Program-made: the position numbers and the translations under genes | The notes under the pieces: generated by a model | Told to the model about the DNA's origin: nothing | Databases searched by the model: none | Seen by the model: only the letters and a program-made list of their open reading frames with translations | Assembly (NCBI GenBank): GCA_051294375.1 | Contig: CM119268.1 | Coordinates: forward strand, 6,799,731-6,863,730 | Origin: Paraspadella gotoi | Lineage: Eukaryota; Chaetognatha | Direction: 5' to 3' | DNA length: 64,000 nucleotides | Part shown: positions 12,165 to 23,959 of the stretch, piece by piece | Layout of the letters: every line of letters begins with the position of its first letter | How positions within the stretch are numbered: the stretch's first letter is position 1

Positions 12165-12270
12165 CACGCCGCCGCCGCCACCCCGCCGCGGCTGCCACCA
12201 GCCGCCCCGCCACCACCGCCGCGGCTGCCACAGCCGTTACGCCTCCACCGCCGCGGCTGCCACAGCCGTT
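12165..12270. repeat. GC-rich ~30-bp minisatellite (unit A)
   Basis: ccgccgcggctgccacagcc-like units repeated three to four times. Equivalent to 20095-20195 in unit B. Confidence 0.65.
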
Positions 12271-12309
12271 TGACGCCTTCAGCGCATCGGTTTCGTCGCG
12301 ATCCACCGG

Positions 12310-13059
12310 TTCTTTTTTCCGAGCTTTTCGCCAGATGGCAGCTGTAGTCGACGATGTCGTTTTTGTTTTTTCTATTTGAGGATGAGTTGTATTTGGAGAG
12401 AGTCAGTCTTTGTGACGTTGCGTCGTCGGTCGTCGTCGTGTCCGTGGTATTGAGGAAAAAAACAGTCGTCTGAACACAATTCGGATATCGTTTCAGTTTG
12501 CGACTGAACCGTGTATTGTAGGGACCATCGTTTTGCTTCCAGCGTTTATAATATTCGTAGAAATATGGTCGACCGATGGAGACTCCTTATAATTATCTAA
12601 TTTGGTAAAGTTATTTGATTTATTAATGTCTGTAATTCGTCACTCGAACTCGATTGACTTTGGATAACTTGTCGTTGAGATTTACATCATCTACCGGCGC
12701 TATCCCGTTAAGATTCAGTTCTAATCCCTTGAGTTCTTATTGAGATTTATTTTAATATACTTGACTTTATATCGTCTTTCGGTTCAATAACTAGAGACAT
12801 TAGCGCGCGTTTACGTTGAGCAACGCGCGATTTTGCCTCTAGAATTTTTTTCAATTGCTAGATTTGGAGCTAAGATTATTTCCTTAACCCGAGATTTGTG
12901 GAAGAGATTTGGTTTAACGTCGAAGAGATTTGGCGTCGAGTTCGAATCGACTTTTCGAGATTCGAGGAAAGTCTCGATCTCAGTTGACGACCGAGTCCTA
13001 TGTTGTCTGACGACGACGATAGTAGAACTGACTACGACGATTGCAAGAGTCACGCCAGA
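12310..13059 (-). pseudogene. Unit A copy of an unrecognised minus-strand exon, frame broken
   Basis: Same sequence as the open exon at 20259-20966 of unit B. The acceptor side is kept: a pyrimidine tract and ctcag directly before 13059, reading leftwards. Small indels break the frame several times. It is read as the same exon seen through assembly errors; a real decayed copy is the alternative. Confidence 0.4.
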
Positions 13060-13704
13060 CTGAGGGAAGAGAGAGAATAGGGTGAGAGAGAAAAAGGAGA
13101 ATGGAGGGGAAGCGGGATGGGAGATGGCACAGAGGGGAATTAAGGATTGTAGTAAATTGAGAATTGCACGGGGAAATAAGTTCTCAAGTACTAGCAAATA
13201 TCAAAATATGCAAGATATGGAAGATCAAGCTTGACCAACAGCAATGACGATCTAAAAACAGAACATAGAGGATTATTCCGGTCAATCGGTGCGACAAGCC
13301 CAGCTGATCGCGGTATTAAAACTCACCCAAAACTCTGGCCAAAAGATCAACGACCTCAACTCACCCTAACTCACCCAAGAAGAGATGAAGATGACGATGC
13401 GTTTTTCCGATTCCTCGAAGGACGTTTGACGACGACGACGACGAAGACGATAAAGAAGACGACGGGCGTCACGACGCCGACGATCAGCGTCTCCTTCAAG
13501 TGACTGCATTCGCTGCGACGTAACTCCGTTGGATCCTGAGTGGGGCGTGGCTGCTTTTTAAGTTCTCGGTTTTGAAAGTCAATATATGATAAGTGTGTAG
13601 TGGTGCTATGTACAAAATGTAAAATTACAATAAAACAAATCCTGCAAATAATTATTAGCTAATCTCAGTGGATGATATGATAAGGGACCATCCCATCTGT
13701 GAAT

Positions 13705-14530
13705 TGCGGTTTTAATACCGACTCTCCAACGCTGCTTTGCAAAGAGCGAGCGTGCTAAATAGGTTATGAAAGCGCCAGTGACATTCGGTGCAAATCGGTG
13801 AAATACCCCCGCTCTGGGAATCACGGCAAGTCCTGCCCTGCCATTACGATTCCTGTGTACTACGTAATCTTGAATCCTAGCTGGAAATACGTTTTAAAAC
13901 TATGACCTCGGATTACTACTATAAAAATGACGACGACTGTATCAGCGTCGTACACACACAATCAGTCCAAATCTATGAGCGCAAAAAAACGTCGCCACGT
14001 CCACTGACCGCGCGCGATGCCATGAACATTGCTCTCGCTCGCTTGACGGCGATGAACGCCGTCAAGAATCGCCGACGCCAACGAAGACTAGAGTAAAGAT
14101 GGAAGAACGATGCCTGCGTCGCGCTCGCCACCAGGTAGTGCTGGACGTAGAGGACGCCGGGAGGCGAGACGGCGATTGGATTCGACGCCGGAAGTTCGAG
14201 GAGTCGTGGCGGCGACGGGGGCGGCGTCCGATTCCGAATCGCAGGAGAAAGTTCGTTCAAATCTTTCAGATTTTTGTGCGGAGAAGATTTGAGAAAGTAA
14301 TGAGGAGGAAGGGGGGGATGATTAAAAGATTAATGGTTAATTGAATAATGATTATTAATTAATGATTAAAGACAAGTTAGCTAGGTTACTATTGGTGCGG
14401 AACGTGCGACCGGGCGGTTTTGGAGGGGGTGAACTAACCACGCGTACGTCACCCGATGGCGAGGTTCGACGAAAGCCAGCACCGCAAGTGTATCAGCCCC
14501 GCGGAGAGGCGCCCTCCTGGTGCCGCATCG
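13705..14530 (-). pseudogene. Unit A copy of the membrane-protein exons, frame broken
   Basis: Corresponds to the three joined exons at 21621-22444. The middle exon lies at about 14009-14300; its acceptor has lost one base relative to unit B. The donor near 14438 carries an extra base. The hydrophobic segments can still be read piecewise on the minus strand. Confidence 0.35.
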
Positions 14531-15316
14531 CCGCAGCGTCAGCAGCGTCAAGGAGTTGGGCGGCAGCGACGCAAATTCCCATCAGCCGCAGCGGGGAGGA
14601 GGAGTTGGCGGAGGGCAGCATTGAGTGAGGGTGAGGAATTGGGCGGGTTAAGCTCCGAAAGGGTGAGGGTAAGTTTTAAAGGAATTATTAGAGTCGTTAG
14701 GACTGAATTACGGACAATTTGATAAGTGCTAATTTGGGTTGGGTTTTAAGGAGCTGATCCTAGATTGATTGAGTATGGCGGTTTGATATAAGATTTAGAT
14801 TTGAGAAAAGTTTAAATTTGAATTGATTCCGATTTAATTTTTCTCAATCTTTGTGAATTTAATTAATTTTTTCGTCGGTCAACCGTCATTTGAAAATAAA
14901 TTTTGATGAAAATACTTTTATTTGAAATAGTTTCAGTCTTTTCAGGGTTTTCAGGAAAAAAAAGAAGCCCGGCTAAACTGCGTAGGTTCGCTTTTGGTTA
15001 TTGACCAAAAAAGATAACGTCGTCTTCGTCGTCGTCGTTCGTCGTCGTTCGTTCGTCGTCGTCGATTATCGTCCTCCTTCGCGAATTTGTTTGTCATATT
15101 TATTTTTGGTTTTAATTGTCGGTTTTTATTAAATGTTAAAACCTAAATTGAGAGCCAACCTTTTCTTATAAATATAATGTTTACCATGCTTTGGAATCAA
15201 TACGACGGTACCCAATTAAGGAAGGCAATCCTGGGAAGTTATCAGAGTTAACAGAATTCAATCAGTCGTCAGTTCCAAAAATTTTCAAAAACTATGCTGT
15301 CAATTTTCATCGTCTC

Positions 15317-15321
15317 TCTCT

Positions 15322-15360
<39 letters not shown>
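15317..15360. repeat. (CT)n microsatellite (unit A)
   Basis: Equivalent runs lie at about 23175-23222 (unit B) and 31350-31495 (unit C), with different lengths. Confidence 0.85.
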
Positions 15361-15364
<4 letters not shown>

Positions 15365-15517
15365 TTCTTTCCTTTTTCCCTTCTCTCTATCTCCTCTCTC
15401 TCACACATAGCGCGCGGGCCCGAATTTCTCACTATGCCGTTCTCTGTTATGTTTGCTATTTATTAGATAATTTTGATTGTTTACTGGAAACTTCAGGATG
15501 AAATTATCGAGATCAAA

Positions 15518-15552
<35 letters not shown>

Positions 15553-15553
15553 T
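15518..15553. repeat. (GAC)n microsatellite (unit A)
   Basis: Equivalent runs lie at about 23383-23423 (unit B) and 31626-31663 (unit C). Confidence 0.85.
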
Positions 15554-16054
15554 CGACGATCACGACACCTAACGGCATCCATAAGCAAAAATAGAAGTAG
15601 CTTCGTTGGAAATAGGACCAGGGTGAAGCAATAGGGACTCGTTGAGCTCGAAACCTTTATCAGGGTTAAAATTGAACTACAGTAGAAATCGTTTTTTTTT
15701 TTCAAAAATCATGATCAATGGTTTTTATTTATATAGACGGTAATAAAAATAGGCTGTTCAATGATACGGATTGTAATCCTGTTGTTTAAATTACATAAAT
15801 CAGTATAATGTATGAATGAGGATCAAGCCGAGGAAGAAAAGTAAAGAAAAATTAGGTTATAACTTTTAGAACGATCAATAAGCTTAAAAAATATCCGGAT
15901 GATTACGACCAGAAAAAAGTGTTTATTGTCTCTCGAGTGGATGAGTATTAAATTTTAATTTACAAGGTTCTTGGTTGTTGTTAAATGTCAAATTGGAATC
16001 ATCGAGGGCAATGTTTTAAAGTGGACGAAGCAATGATAAGCGAATAGATTTTCG

Positions 16055-16062
16055 TATAAATA
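16055..16062 (+). promoter_or_regulatory. TATA box of protease, unit A
   Basis: tataaata lies 58 bases before the start codon at 16113, as in the other two copies. Confidence 0.5.
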
Positions 16063-16112
16063 TTAATTTTTCATTTTCGTTTTGACACGGTTTTTTTATT
16101 CTGTCGTCAAAA

Positions 16113-19100
16113 ATGAACGTCCTTTTAGTAATTGCAGTTCTTGTTGGGGTGCGCCATGTGCAAGGTAAAATGGAAGTTAACCAGAGCGCAAATGAAAATC
16201 AACTTTTATTATTGTCAATTTGTACCAACCAAACAAATCGTACCACTAAAGGAAATTTTGATTAAAAAATATTAAGAATATTATACTTAAGGGAGTGTTT
16301 TTTCATACAATTGGACATTCTTTGAAACAATATACCACTTCATTGATAGGAAGTCAGGTACTCTGGGAGTGAATAACGAGGACTGTGAGAGAGTCTTGAT
16401 TGAAAGCTTGCAGAGGACCTTCTGTATATTATCTATTGTAGAAGTGATTCGGAGGCCTTAAACCACCAAAGCCTGTCCAGAAGATACGCTTGTATATAAT
16501 GAATGGATATTTTTATATTGGTTGTACCAATGTCATTATATATACTTTTAAAAAAAAGTGGTATCGATTTAAACGTAGTTTTAAAGGAACAATTATAACA
16601 CATTCTATGCCGTATTGGTCAACCAGGATTGTGGCCAAAAGGTGAATACGGATCCCGCATCATCGGTGGCGCATGAACGCCGGACATGGGGAGTTCCCTT
16701 GGCCAGGTAAAAAAAAGATCTTTTCACCACGAATCTAATCAAAATTTACAACGTCACATTTTTTGTTCTACCTTCTTCTGGCAGATATCCTTGCAGTACA
16801 ATGGAAGGCACATCAAGTTTGCGGCGGAACCCTGGTCAGGCTCTCGTTTGGGTTCTCTGCGCCGCTCACTGCTTCCAGGTCTAAAAACCCAAGTTACAAG
16901 TAAACGATGATGATTTTTTTGTATTAGGAATTGAATTTGCCTTATTTCATATATTTGATACATTCCACCACACGATATTATCCAATTAACAAAGACAAGA
17001 ATGCGGAATAATAACATCATTGGTAAACTATTATAGGTTGAAATTATTATCAAAGGCTTGCGGTTTGCTTTTAATTAAAAATTCCAATTTCGACGGTTAT
17101 GAAAAAATTTAAACAAATAACAACAACAACAACGAATCAGGGTCCGCACGGAGAGTGGCACCTGCGCAGCTCCAGGACGGGCAGCTGATGATGACATCCA
17201 AAGTCTCCGAGGTGCACGTCCACACCGGCAGTTCAAACAGCCCGCCAACAGTTCCAGCACGACATCGCACCTTGCTCAGGCTGTCTAGAGACGCTTTAGG
17301 TGGGTAAGGAGACGACAGGCGGCTGAGGAGAATATTAGTTTTGAAATTTTCTGAAGTTATTTTTCAATGATATTTGATCTAAAAAAAGGCGATCAACTAA
17401 TGCTTCTTATCCTTAAAATCCTCCAGGCGCCATACGTGGAACGGCCTGCATTTCCTCGCCCCGCAGGAATTATCGCAGGCAACACCGACTGCTTGGCTGT
17501 CAGGATGGGGTCTCGTGGTCAGGCATTCCCGGAAACTCTCGCCACACTCTCCAAAAGGTAGGGGTCCGGTCACGATAGTTTAGTTTCTCAACGAATCTCA
17601 CGGCAGGGGGATTCGCAAAGATGTTTCATTGAGTCCCTTCAAAGGCCATGTCAATGGACATTGTTCATTGTCCATTTGTCCAGTGCCACTGTCCGTCTAC
17701 CTCCGTCACAAAATACATTGTTTTTTCATTCGAACTCATTTCCTGTCCGTTTATTTTCCGCACATATTGCCAATTGATTTAAAATTGATCTAAACCAACG
17801 AACCTTATTCTTTATCAATTCCTTCAGGTTCCGGAAAGATTTTGGACAAAATCCGAGATGGACCCAGGAATGGGACGCAAACGCGCCGCCTGACACGATA
17901 GCCTTTGGGGAAGTGGCGTCGCTGGTCAGGCCTGCATGGTGAAGTCAGAAGCATTTAAGGGGATTTAAACTGTGGTGAGAATTAGCGCAGTTCAGAGGGG
18001 CATTCTTCCACAAACATTCATAGAGGCTAACTCTCACTGGCGCGTTTTAGTTATCGGTTAGTAGGATCGAACGCGGACTCGTCGGTTTAGTCCATATGAA
18101 CACTTGCATGCCTGTCAGTGCTAAACCGATACGGGCGTCGGAGTGCTAAGCGAGGGAAAGGAGTTTAAGGAGCGTTCTTAATTAATCCAACTTCAATGGA
18201 CTTTTTACGCCATTTTGAATTCCTTTATTAAATGATTGGATGCTCGATTTTTTTGGGGGGCAAACAAGGGGGTTGTGTTTATAACCTTTTCCCTGGCAAC
18301 TTTTTTTTTCCTTAAATTTTTTTTTTTTTTTTCCCCCTAAAAGTAAAAGTTTTCGATTTTTCCCTTCAAATCCATTCACCTATACCCCCTCCCCATAAAA
18401 TCTCACAGGTCGACAGCGGCTGCCCCTTGTCTGCAACAACGCGGCGGGGACTTCGACGTCCGTCGGCCGTCGTCTCCTCGCCGGAGAATGCGCGGTAAAA
18501 CCCGGAGTCTTCACCGAAGTGGGGCCTTCACCGATTGGATCTTCGCGTACGAGGCGTTAGTCCGGGGAGGCGACGGGTTGTTTACTTATTATTAATTCAT
18601 TATGTTATTCGTTTATTAACATCGATAATCGCATCCTTTTTCGTTGCTAGGAGGGAGAGATTCGGCGGCGGGGCGATGGTCGGGGACGTGCGGTACAGAT
18701 GGCCTCCGGGCGGATGGCGGCTGACGCGGCGATGGCGGCGACGGCTGGAACTGCCGGCGGATCCGGCGGCCGCGCGAAAGGCGGCGCTGTACTCGCCGGA
18801 CCACTTGTGGCCCATTGAATCTGACTGCTCCCAAATCTATTCAGTAGAAGCGACAACCCATTAAATGTATCTGACCTTGTACAGATTCCGGGCATTGCAG
18901 TAAGTCAACGTTGCCTCCATTTAGCATGACACCTTGCGTTCGGACATAGGGCGCCGTGACCGGTGACTTATTGCAGTACAAGCCATCAGCTCATGACCAC
19001 TAGTGAGCGCGAGTTCCAACTCCCCAACCCGGATACCTTGCCACTGCTGGGGGAAGGGTTGAGGACGGCCCGTAACACGGCATTTCTCGGCTGGACCTTG

Positions 19101-19465
19101 GGAAACCCCTCCAAGCCTGGTTCTATTACTGCCTGAAGGGAATAGAAGTTACGGATAATAGTCTTCAGCTCACTTAGCGCCTTATTCCACATATATATCA
19201 CATTACTAAGGTTTTATTTAAAATATTTTAAAACTAATTCGAGGATTACAGCCTTAATTTCAGAGGAAAAGGCCAAGTTGATTACGTAGAAATTCTAGTA
19301 ACAGTCTAAGTAACATTAGCATAAAAATTAAACGTCCCTGCCTCAATCCGTTCAGATGCATCGGACCAGGTGTCGGCATCTCTTACGGCACCTGCGCGCC
19401 AGGATTGAAAGTTCAACAAGGCGATCGCAACTGCGATTGCGGGCTGCCAACGTCCCATTTGTTAA
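16113..19465 (+). pseudogene. Chymotrypsin-like protease with chitin-binding domain, unit A, frame broken as assembled
   Basis: The nine exons match those of unit B at about 16113-16164, 16627-16706, 16785-16899, 17141-17303, 17427-17557, 17828-17938, 18409-18555, 18651-18843 and 19356-19465. Frameshifting indels occur in most exons, one base is missing at the exon 3 donor, and the first glycine codon of the catalytic GDSGG motif is altered. The linker exon is the most divergent part. Introns are damaged to the same degree as exons, which argues against ordinary pseudogene decay and for sequencing error. If taken literally it could not give a working enzyme. Confidence 0.6.
16517..16531. repeat. 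15-bp perfect hairpin in intron 1 (unit A)
   Basis: attggt-tgt-accaat, a 6-bp stem with a 3-base loop. It ends the dispersed repeat found in intron 1 of all three copies and again at 62.5-62.9 kb. Confidence 0.5.
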
Positions 19466-19494
19466 TCCGTTGTTCTTTCTGTGTTAGTAGTTAA

Positions 19495-19500
19495 AATAAA
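19495..19500 (+). terminator. Poly(A) signal of protease, unit A
   Basis: aataaa 30 bases after the stop codon. Units B and C have one-base variants here, so this copy probably shows the true sequence. Confidence 0.45.
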
Positions 19501-20094
19501 CTTTCCGAGTCTCGCCACTCTCTTTCTGGTCTCTCGCTATGTCTTTATTCGAATTAAAATATAACAAACTTATTAACGTATAAATTTCGATTTTTTTTTT
19601 TTTAATTTTAATAAAAAAAAAAAAAACACATTAATTTTTAACATCGAAGGCCTTACCAAAATATTAGCAACCACCGTATCTGACTCTCTCTTACGGATCG
19701 ATATTTTTGCTTTAGCGTCTGTCTGCCTGCGACTGCCTTTTCGTCCGTTCATGCCCGTCTTTCCGTTTGTCCGCCTATCTTCAGTCCGTCAGTCCGTCTC
19801 CTAGTCTCTCGGCCTGTTGTTGCTTGTCCTAGATTTGTTGATTCATTTGCCTCGGCAGACAATCTATCTATCGGTCCGTCAGCCCGTCTGTCTGTTTGCC
19901 GTCAGTCCGATTTTCTGTCTGCATGTCAGTCAGCCCGTCTTTCTCTCTGTCTGTCTAATCTGTCATTCTCCCTTCACCGTCGATCATGTTCCAGAATGCA
20001 GACGAGATGAACAGGAACGGAAGATGAGCAGACGCGAAGACGACGACGGGGCGAGGACGAGACGTTCCATGGGCGCCACGTCGACGACCACGCC

Positions 20095-20195
20095 GCCGCC
20101 GCCACCCCGCCGCGGCTGCCACCAGCCGCCCCGCCACCACCGCCGCGGCTGCCACAGCCGTTACGCCTCCACCGCCGCGGCTGCCACAGCCGTTT
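20095..20195. repeat. GC-rich ~30-bp minisatellite (unit B)
   Basis: Three to four ccgccgcggctgccacagcc-type units. On the minus strand it would encode Gly/Ala/Arg-rich sequence and could belong to the gene whose exon ends at 20259, but this is not established. Confidence 0.6.
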
Positions 20196-20258
20196 GCCGA
20201 CCTTCAAGCGCCATCGGTTTCGTCGCGATCCACCGGTTCATTTTTCCGAGCTTTTTCG

Positions 20259-20966
20259 TCAGATAGGCAGCTGTAGTCGACGATTCGTTTTGTTTTTTCT
20301 ATTTGAGATGAAGTTGTATTTGGAGAGAGTCATCTTTGTGACGTTCGTCGTCGGTCGTCGTCGTGTCCGTGGTATTGAGGAAAAACAGTCGTCTGAACAC
20401 AATTCGGAATATCGTTTCAGTTTGCGACTGAACCGTGTATTGTAAGGGTTTATAATATTCGTAGAAATATGGTCGACCGATGGAGACTCCTTATAATTAT
20501 CTAATTTGGTAAAGTTATTCGATTTATTAATGTCTAGTAATTCGTCACTCGAACCCGATTTGACTTTGGATAACTTGTCGTTAAGATTTACATCATCTAC
20601 CGGCGCTATCCCGTTAAGATTCAGTTCTAATCCGCTTGAGTTCTTATTGAGATTTAATTTTAATATACTTGACTTTATATCGTCTTTTGGTTCAATAACT
20701 AGAGACATAGCGCCGCGTTTACGTTGAGCAACGCGCGATTTTGCCTCTAGAATTTTTTCAATGCTAGATTTGGAGCTAAGATTTATTTCCTTAACCCGAG
20801 ATTTGTGGAAGAGATTTGGTTTAACGTCGAGAGATTTGGCGTCGACGTTCGAATCGACTTTTCGAGATTCCGAGGAAAGTCTCGATCTCAGTTGACGACC
20901 GAGTCTATGTGTCTTGACGACGACGATAGTAGAACTGACTACGACGATTGCAAGAGTCACGCAGAC
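20259..20966 (-). CDS. Unrecognised protein, terminal exon (236 codons)
   Basis: Reading leftwards, a long pyrimidine tract and ccctcag precede 20966, an excellent acceptor. From there 235 codons stay open to a stop at 20259. The exon starts with a hydrophobic stretch of about 17 residues rich in Val and Ile (VCVTLAIVVVSSTIVVV), a possible membrane segment. After it the sequence is polar and Lys/Ser/Asn/Leu-rich with KLNLNKN-like and LELNLNG-like runs, and it ends basic (SNRKNKTNRR). Complexity is that of a real protein. I do not recognise the family. The frame is broken in unit A. Preceding exons are not established: phase 0 is needed at this acceptor, whereas the exon ending at 21924 leaves phase 1. 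Confidence 0.4.
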   Translation of the reverse strand, partial: VCVTLAIVVVSSTIVVVKTHRLGRQLRSRLSSESRKVDSNVDAKSLDVKPNLFHKSRVKEINLSSKSSIEKILEAKSRVAQRKRGAMSLVIEPKDDIKSSILKLNLNKNSSGLELNLNGIAPVDDVNLNDKLSKVKSGSSDELLDINKSNNFTKLDNYKESPSVDHISTNIINPYNTRFSRKLKRYSELCSDDCFSSIPRTRRRPTTNVTKMTLSKYNFISNRKNKTNRRLQLPI

Positions 20967-21057
20967 CTGAGGGAAGAGAGAGAAAGAGGGTGAGAGAGAA
21001 AAAGGGAGAAATGGAGGGGAAGGCGGGATGGTGTCGTCTTTATTACTAACTCCTGTA

Positions 21058-21067
21058 NNNNNNNNNN
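21058..21067. other. Assembly gap (10 N) with a unit-B-only insertion
   Basis: Ten N follow about 26 bases (21032-21057) that have no counterpart at the same place in unit A. The flanks match unit A on both sides. Confidence 0.9.
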
Positions 21068-21620
21068 ATGGCACAGAGGGGAATTAAGGGATTGTAGTAA
21101 AATTGAGAATTGGCACGGGGAAATAAGTTCTCAAAGTACTAGCAAATATCAAAATATGCAAGATATGGAAGATCATAGAGGATTATTCCGGCCAATCGGT
21201 GCGACCAAGCCGCAGCTGATCGCGGTATTAAACTCACCCAAAACTCTGGCCAAAGATCAACGACCTCAACTCACCCTAACTCACCCAAGAAGAGATGAAG
21301 ATGACGATGGCGTTTTCCGATTCCTTCGAAGGGACGTTGACGACGACGACGACGAAGACGACAAAGAAGACGACGGGCGTCACGACGCCGACGATCAGCG
21401 TCTCCTTCAAGTGACTGCATTCGCTGCGACGTAACTCGTTGGATCCTGAGTGGGCGTGGCTGCTTTTTAAGTTCTCGGTTTGAAGTCAATATATGATAAG
21501 TGTGTAGTGGTGCTATGTACAAAATTGTAAAATTACAATAAAACAAATCCTGCAAATAATTATTAGCTAATCTCAGTGGATGAGTATTATAAGGGACCAT
21601 CCCGTCTGTGAATTGCGGTT

Positions 21621-22444
21621 TTAATACCGACTCTCCAACGCTGCTTTGGCAAAGAGCGAGCGTGCTAAATAGGTTATGAAAGCGCCAGTGACATTCGGTG
21701 CAAATCGGTGAAATACCCCCCGCTCTGGGAATCACGGCAGTCCTGCCCTTGCCATTACGATTCCTGTGTACTACGTAATCTTGAATCCTAAGCTGGAAAT
21801 ACGTTTTTAAAACTTATGACCTCGGATTACTACTATAAAAATGACGACGACTGTATCAGCGTCGTACACAACACAATCAGTCACAATCTATGAGCGCAAA
21901 AAAACGTCGCCACGTCCACTAACCGCGCGCGATGCCCATGAACATTGCTCTCGCTCGCTTGACGGCGATGAACGCCGTCAAGAATCGCCCGACGCCAACG
22001 AAGACTAGAGTAAAGACGGGAAGGACGATGCCTGCGTCGCGCGCCACCAGGTAGTGCTGGACGTAGAGGACGCCGGGAGGCGAGACGGCGTTGGAATCGA
22101 CGCCGGAAGTCGAGGAGTCGTTGGCGGCGACGGGGGCGGCGTCGATTCCCGATCGCAGGAGAAAGTCGTTCAAATCTTTCAGATTTTTGTGCGGAGAAGA
22201 TTTGAGAAAGTAACTGAGGAGGGAAGGGGGGGGATGATTAAAAGATTAATGGTTAATGAATAATGATTATTAATTAATGATTAAAGACAAGTTAGCTAGG
22301 TTACTATTGGTGCGGAACGTGCGACCGGGCGTTTTGGAGGGGGTGAACTCACCACGCGTACGTCACCCCGATGGCGAGGTCGACGAAAGCCAGCACCGCA
22401 AAGTGTATCAGCCCCGCGGAGAGGCGCCCTCCTGGTGCCGCATC
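21621..22444 (-). CDS. Unrecognised multi-pass membrane protein, last three exons
   Basis: Three minus-strand exons join in phase: 22444-22353, 22213-21924 and 21724-21621, about 160 residues to a TAA. Exon 1 (only its open part can be followed) ends in a strongly hydrophobic segment, LIHFAVLAFVDLAIGVTYA, and its donor is gtgagt. Exon 2 has a pyrimidine-rich acceptor and a polar loop rich in Asp/Ser/Ala. It then has a second hydrophobic segment of about 20 residues (around GIVLPVFTLVFVG) followed by a basic run. Its donor is gttagt. Exon 3 is short, with the segment NVTGAFITYLARSLF. Splice phases 2 and 1 match at both joins, which is the main evidence. The gene lies divergent to the protease. 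No family is recognised and its N-terminal part is not found. Confidence 0.4.
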
Positions 22445-22887
22445 GCCGCAGCGTCAGCAGCGTCAGGAGTTGGGCGGCAGCGGACGCAATCCCATCGCCG
22501 CAGCGGGGAGGAGGAGTTGGCGGAGGGGCAGCATGGAGGAGCGGTGAGGAATTGGGCGGTAAGGCTCCGAAAGGGAAGGGTAATGCTCAAAAGGATTATT
22601 AGAAGACGAAAGGAAATTTGATAAGGCTAATTTGTGGGAAGAGATTAAAATAGATATAAGATTTAGATTTGAGAAAAGTTAAATTTGAATAGATTCCGAT
22701 TAATTTGTGTCTCAAAATCTTGTGAATTAATTAATTTTTCGTGTGTCAACGTCATTGAAAATAAATATTGATGAAATACTTTATATTTATGAAATAGTTT
22801 TCAGTCTTTTCAAAGGTTTCAAGGAAAAAAAAGAAGCCCCGGCTAAACTGTGTAGGTTCGCTTTGGTTATTGACCAAAAAAGATAAC

Positions 22888-22894
22888 GTCGTCT

Positions 22895-22930
<36 letters not shown>
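22888..22930. repeat. (GTC)n microsatellite
   Basis: About 13 GTC units in unit B; shorter and more broken in units A and C. Confidence 0.85.
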
Positions 22931-22936
<6 letters not shown>

Positions 22937-23174
22937 TCCTCGCGAATTTGTTGTCATATTTATTTTTAGGTTTTTATTTGTCGGTTTTATTAAATGTTAA
23001 ACCTAAATTGAGAGCCAAACCTTTTCTTATAATATATGTTTACCATGCTTTGGGATCAATACGACGGTACCAATTAAGGAAAGGCAATCCTGGGAAGTTA
23101 TCAGAGTTAACAGAATTCAATCAGTTCGTTCAGTTCCAAAAATTTTCAAAACTATGCTGTCAATTGTCATCGTC

Positions 23175-23181
23175 TCTCTCT

Positions 23182-23222
<41 letters not shown>
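23175..23222. repeat. (CT)n microsatellite (unit B)
   Basis: CT run between the divergent genes. Confidence 0.85.
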
Positions 23223-23225
<3 letters not shown>

Positions 23226-23382
23226 CTTTCTCTTTTTCCTCTCTCTCTCTATCTCTCTCTCTCTCACACATAGCGCCGCGGCCCAATTTTTCTCACGATG
23301 CCGTTCTCTGTTATGTTTGCTATTTATTAGATAATCTTTGATTGTTTACTGGAAACTTCAGGGATGAAATATCGAGATCAAA

Positions 23383-23423
<41 letters not shown>
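23383..23423. repeat. (GAC)n microsatellite (unit B)
   Basis: About 13 GAC units. Confidence 0.85.
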
Positions 23424-23900
23424 TCACAACTACCTAACGGCCTCCATAGCGAAAAGTGAAGTAGCTTCGTGGAAATAGGACCAGGTGAAGCAATAGACTC
23501 GTGAGCTCGAAACCTTTATCAGGGTTAAAATTTAACTACAGTAGAAATAGTTTTTTTTTCAAATCATTGATCAATGGTTTTATTTAATATAGACGGTAAT
23601 AAAAATAGCTGTTCCAATGATACGGATTGTAATCCTGTTGTTTAAATACATAAATCAGTATAGATGTATGAATGAGGATCAGCCGAGGAAGAAAAGTAAA
23701 GAAAAATTAGTTATAATTTAGAACGATCAATAGCTTAAAAAATATCCGATGATTACGACCAGAAAAAAGTGTTTATTGTCTCTCGAGTGGATGAGTATTA
23801 AATTTAATTTACAAGGTTCTGGTTGTTGTTAAATGTCAAATTGGAATCATCGAGGGCAATGTTTTAAGTGACGACTTAACTGATAAGCGATAGATTTTCG

Positions 23901-23908
23901 TATAAATA
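23901..23908 (+). promoter_or_regulatory. TATA box of the intact protease gene
   Basis: tataaata lies 59 bases before the start codon at 23960, so transcription would begin near 23930 and the 5' leader would be about 30 bases. The box and its spacing are kept in all three copies. Confidence 0.55.
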
Positions 23909-23959
23909 TTAATTTTTTTCATTTTGCGTTTGACACGGTTTTTTATTCTGTCGTCAAAA

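Larger units (their letters stand above)
11788..19690. repeat. Tripled locus, unit A
   Basis: Begins with a tttagcgtc...ctgcctgcgactgcc phrase that starts again at about 19713. It contains in order: the CTGT tract, a GC-rich minisatellite, minus-strand exons, a (CT)n and (GAC)n pair, and the protease gene with its 3' end. Compared with unit B almost every difference is a 1-2 base insertion or deletion, in exons and introns equally. That is the pattern of unpolished long reads more than of old duplicates. Confidence 0.75.

Noticed and set aside
11893-12273. Plus-strand frames in the CTGT/GC minisatellite region, also at 19817-20266
   Set aside because: They cross two different tandem repeats and have no domain or start context.
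20259-20445. Plus-strand frame opposite the unrecognised minus exon
   Set aside because: Shadow of the better-supported minus-strand frame, which has an acceptor and longer open length.
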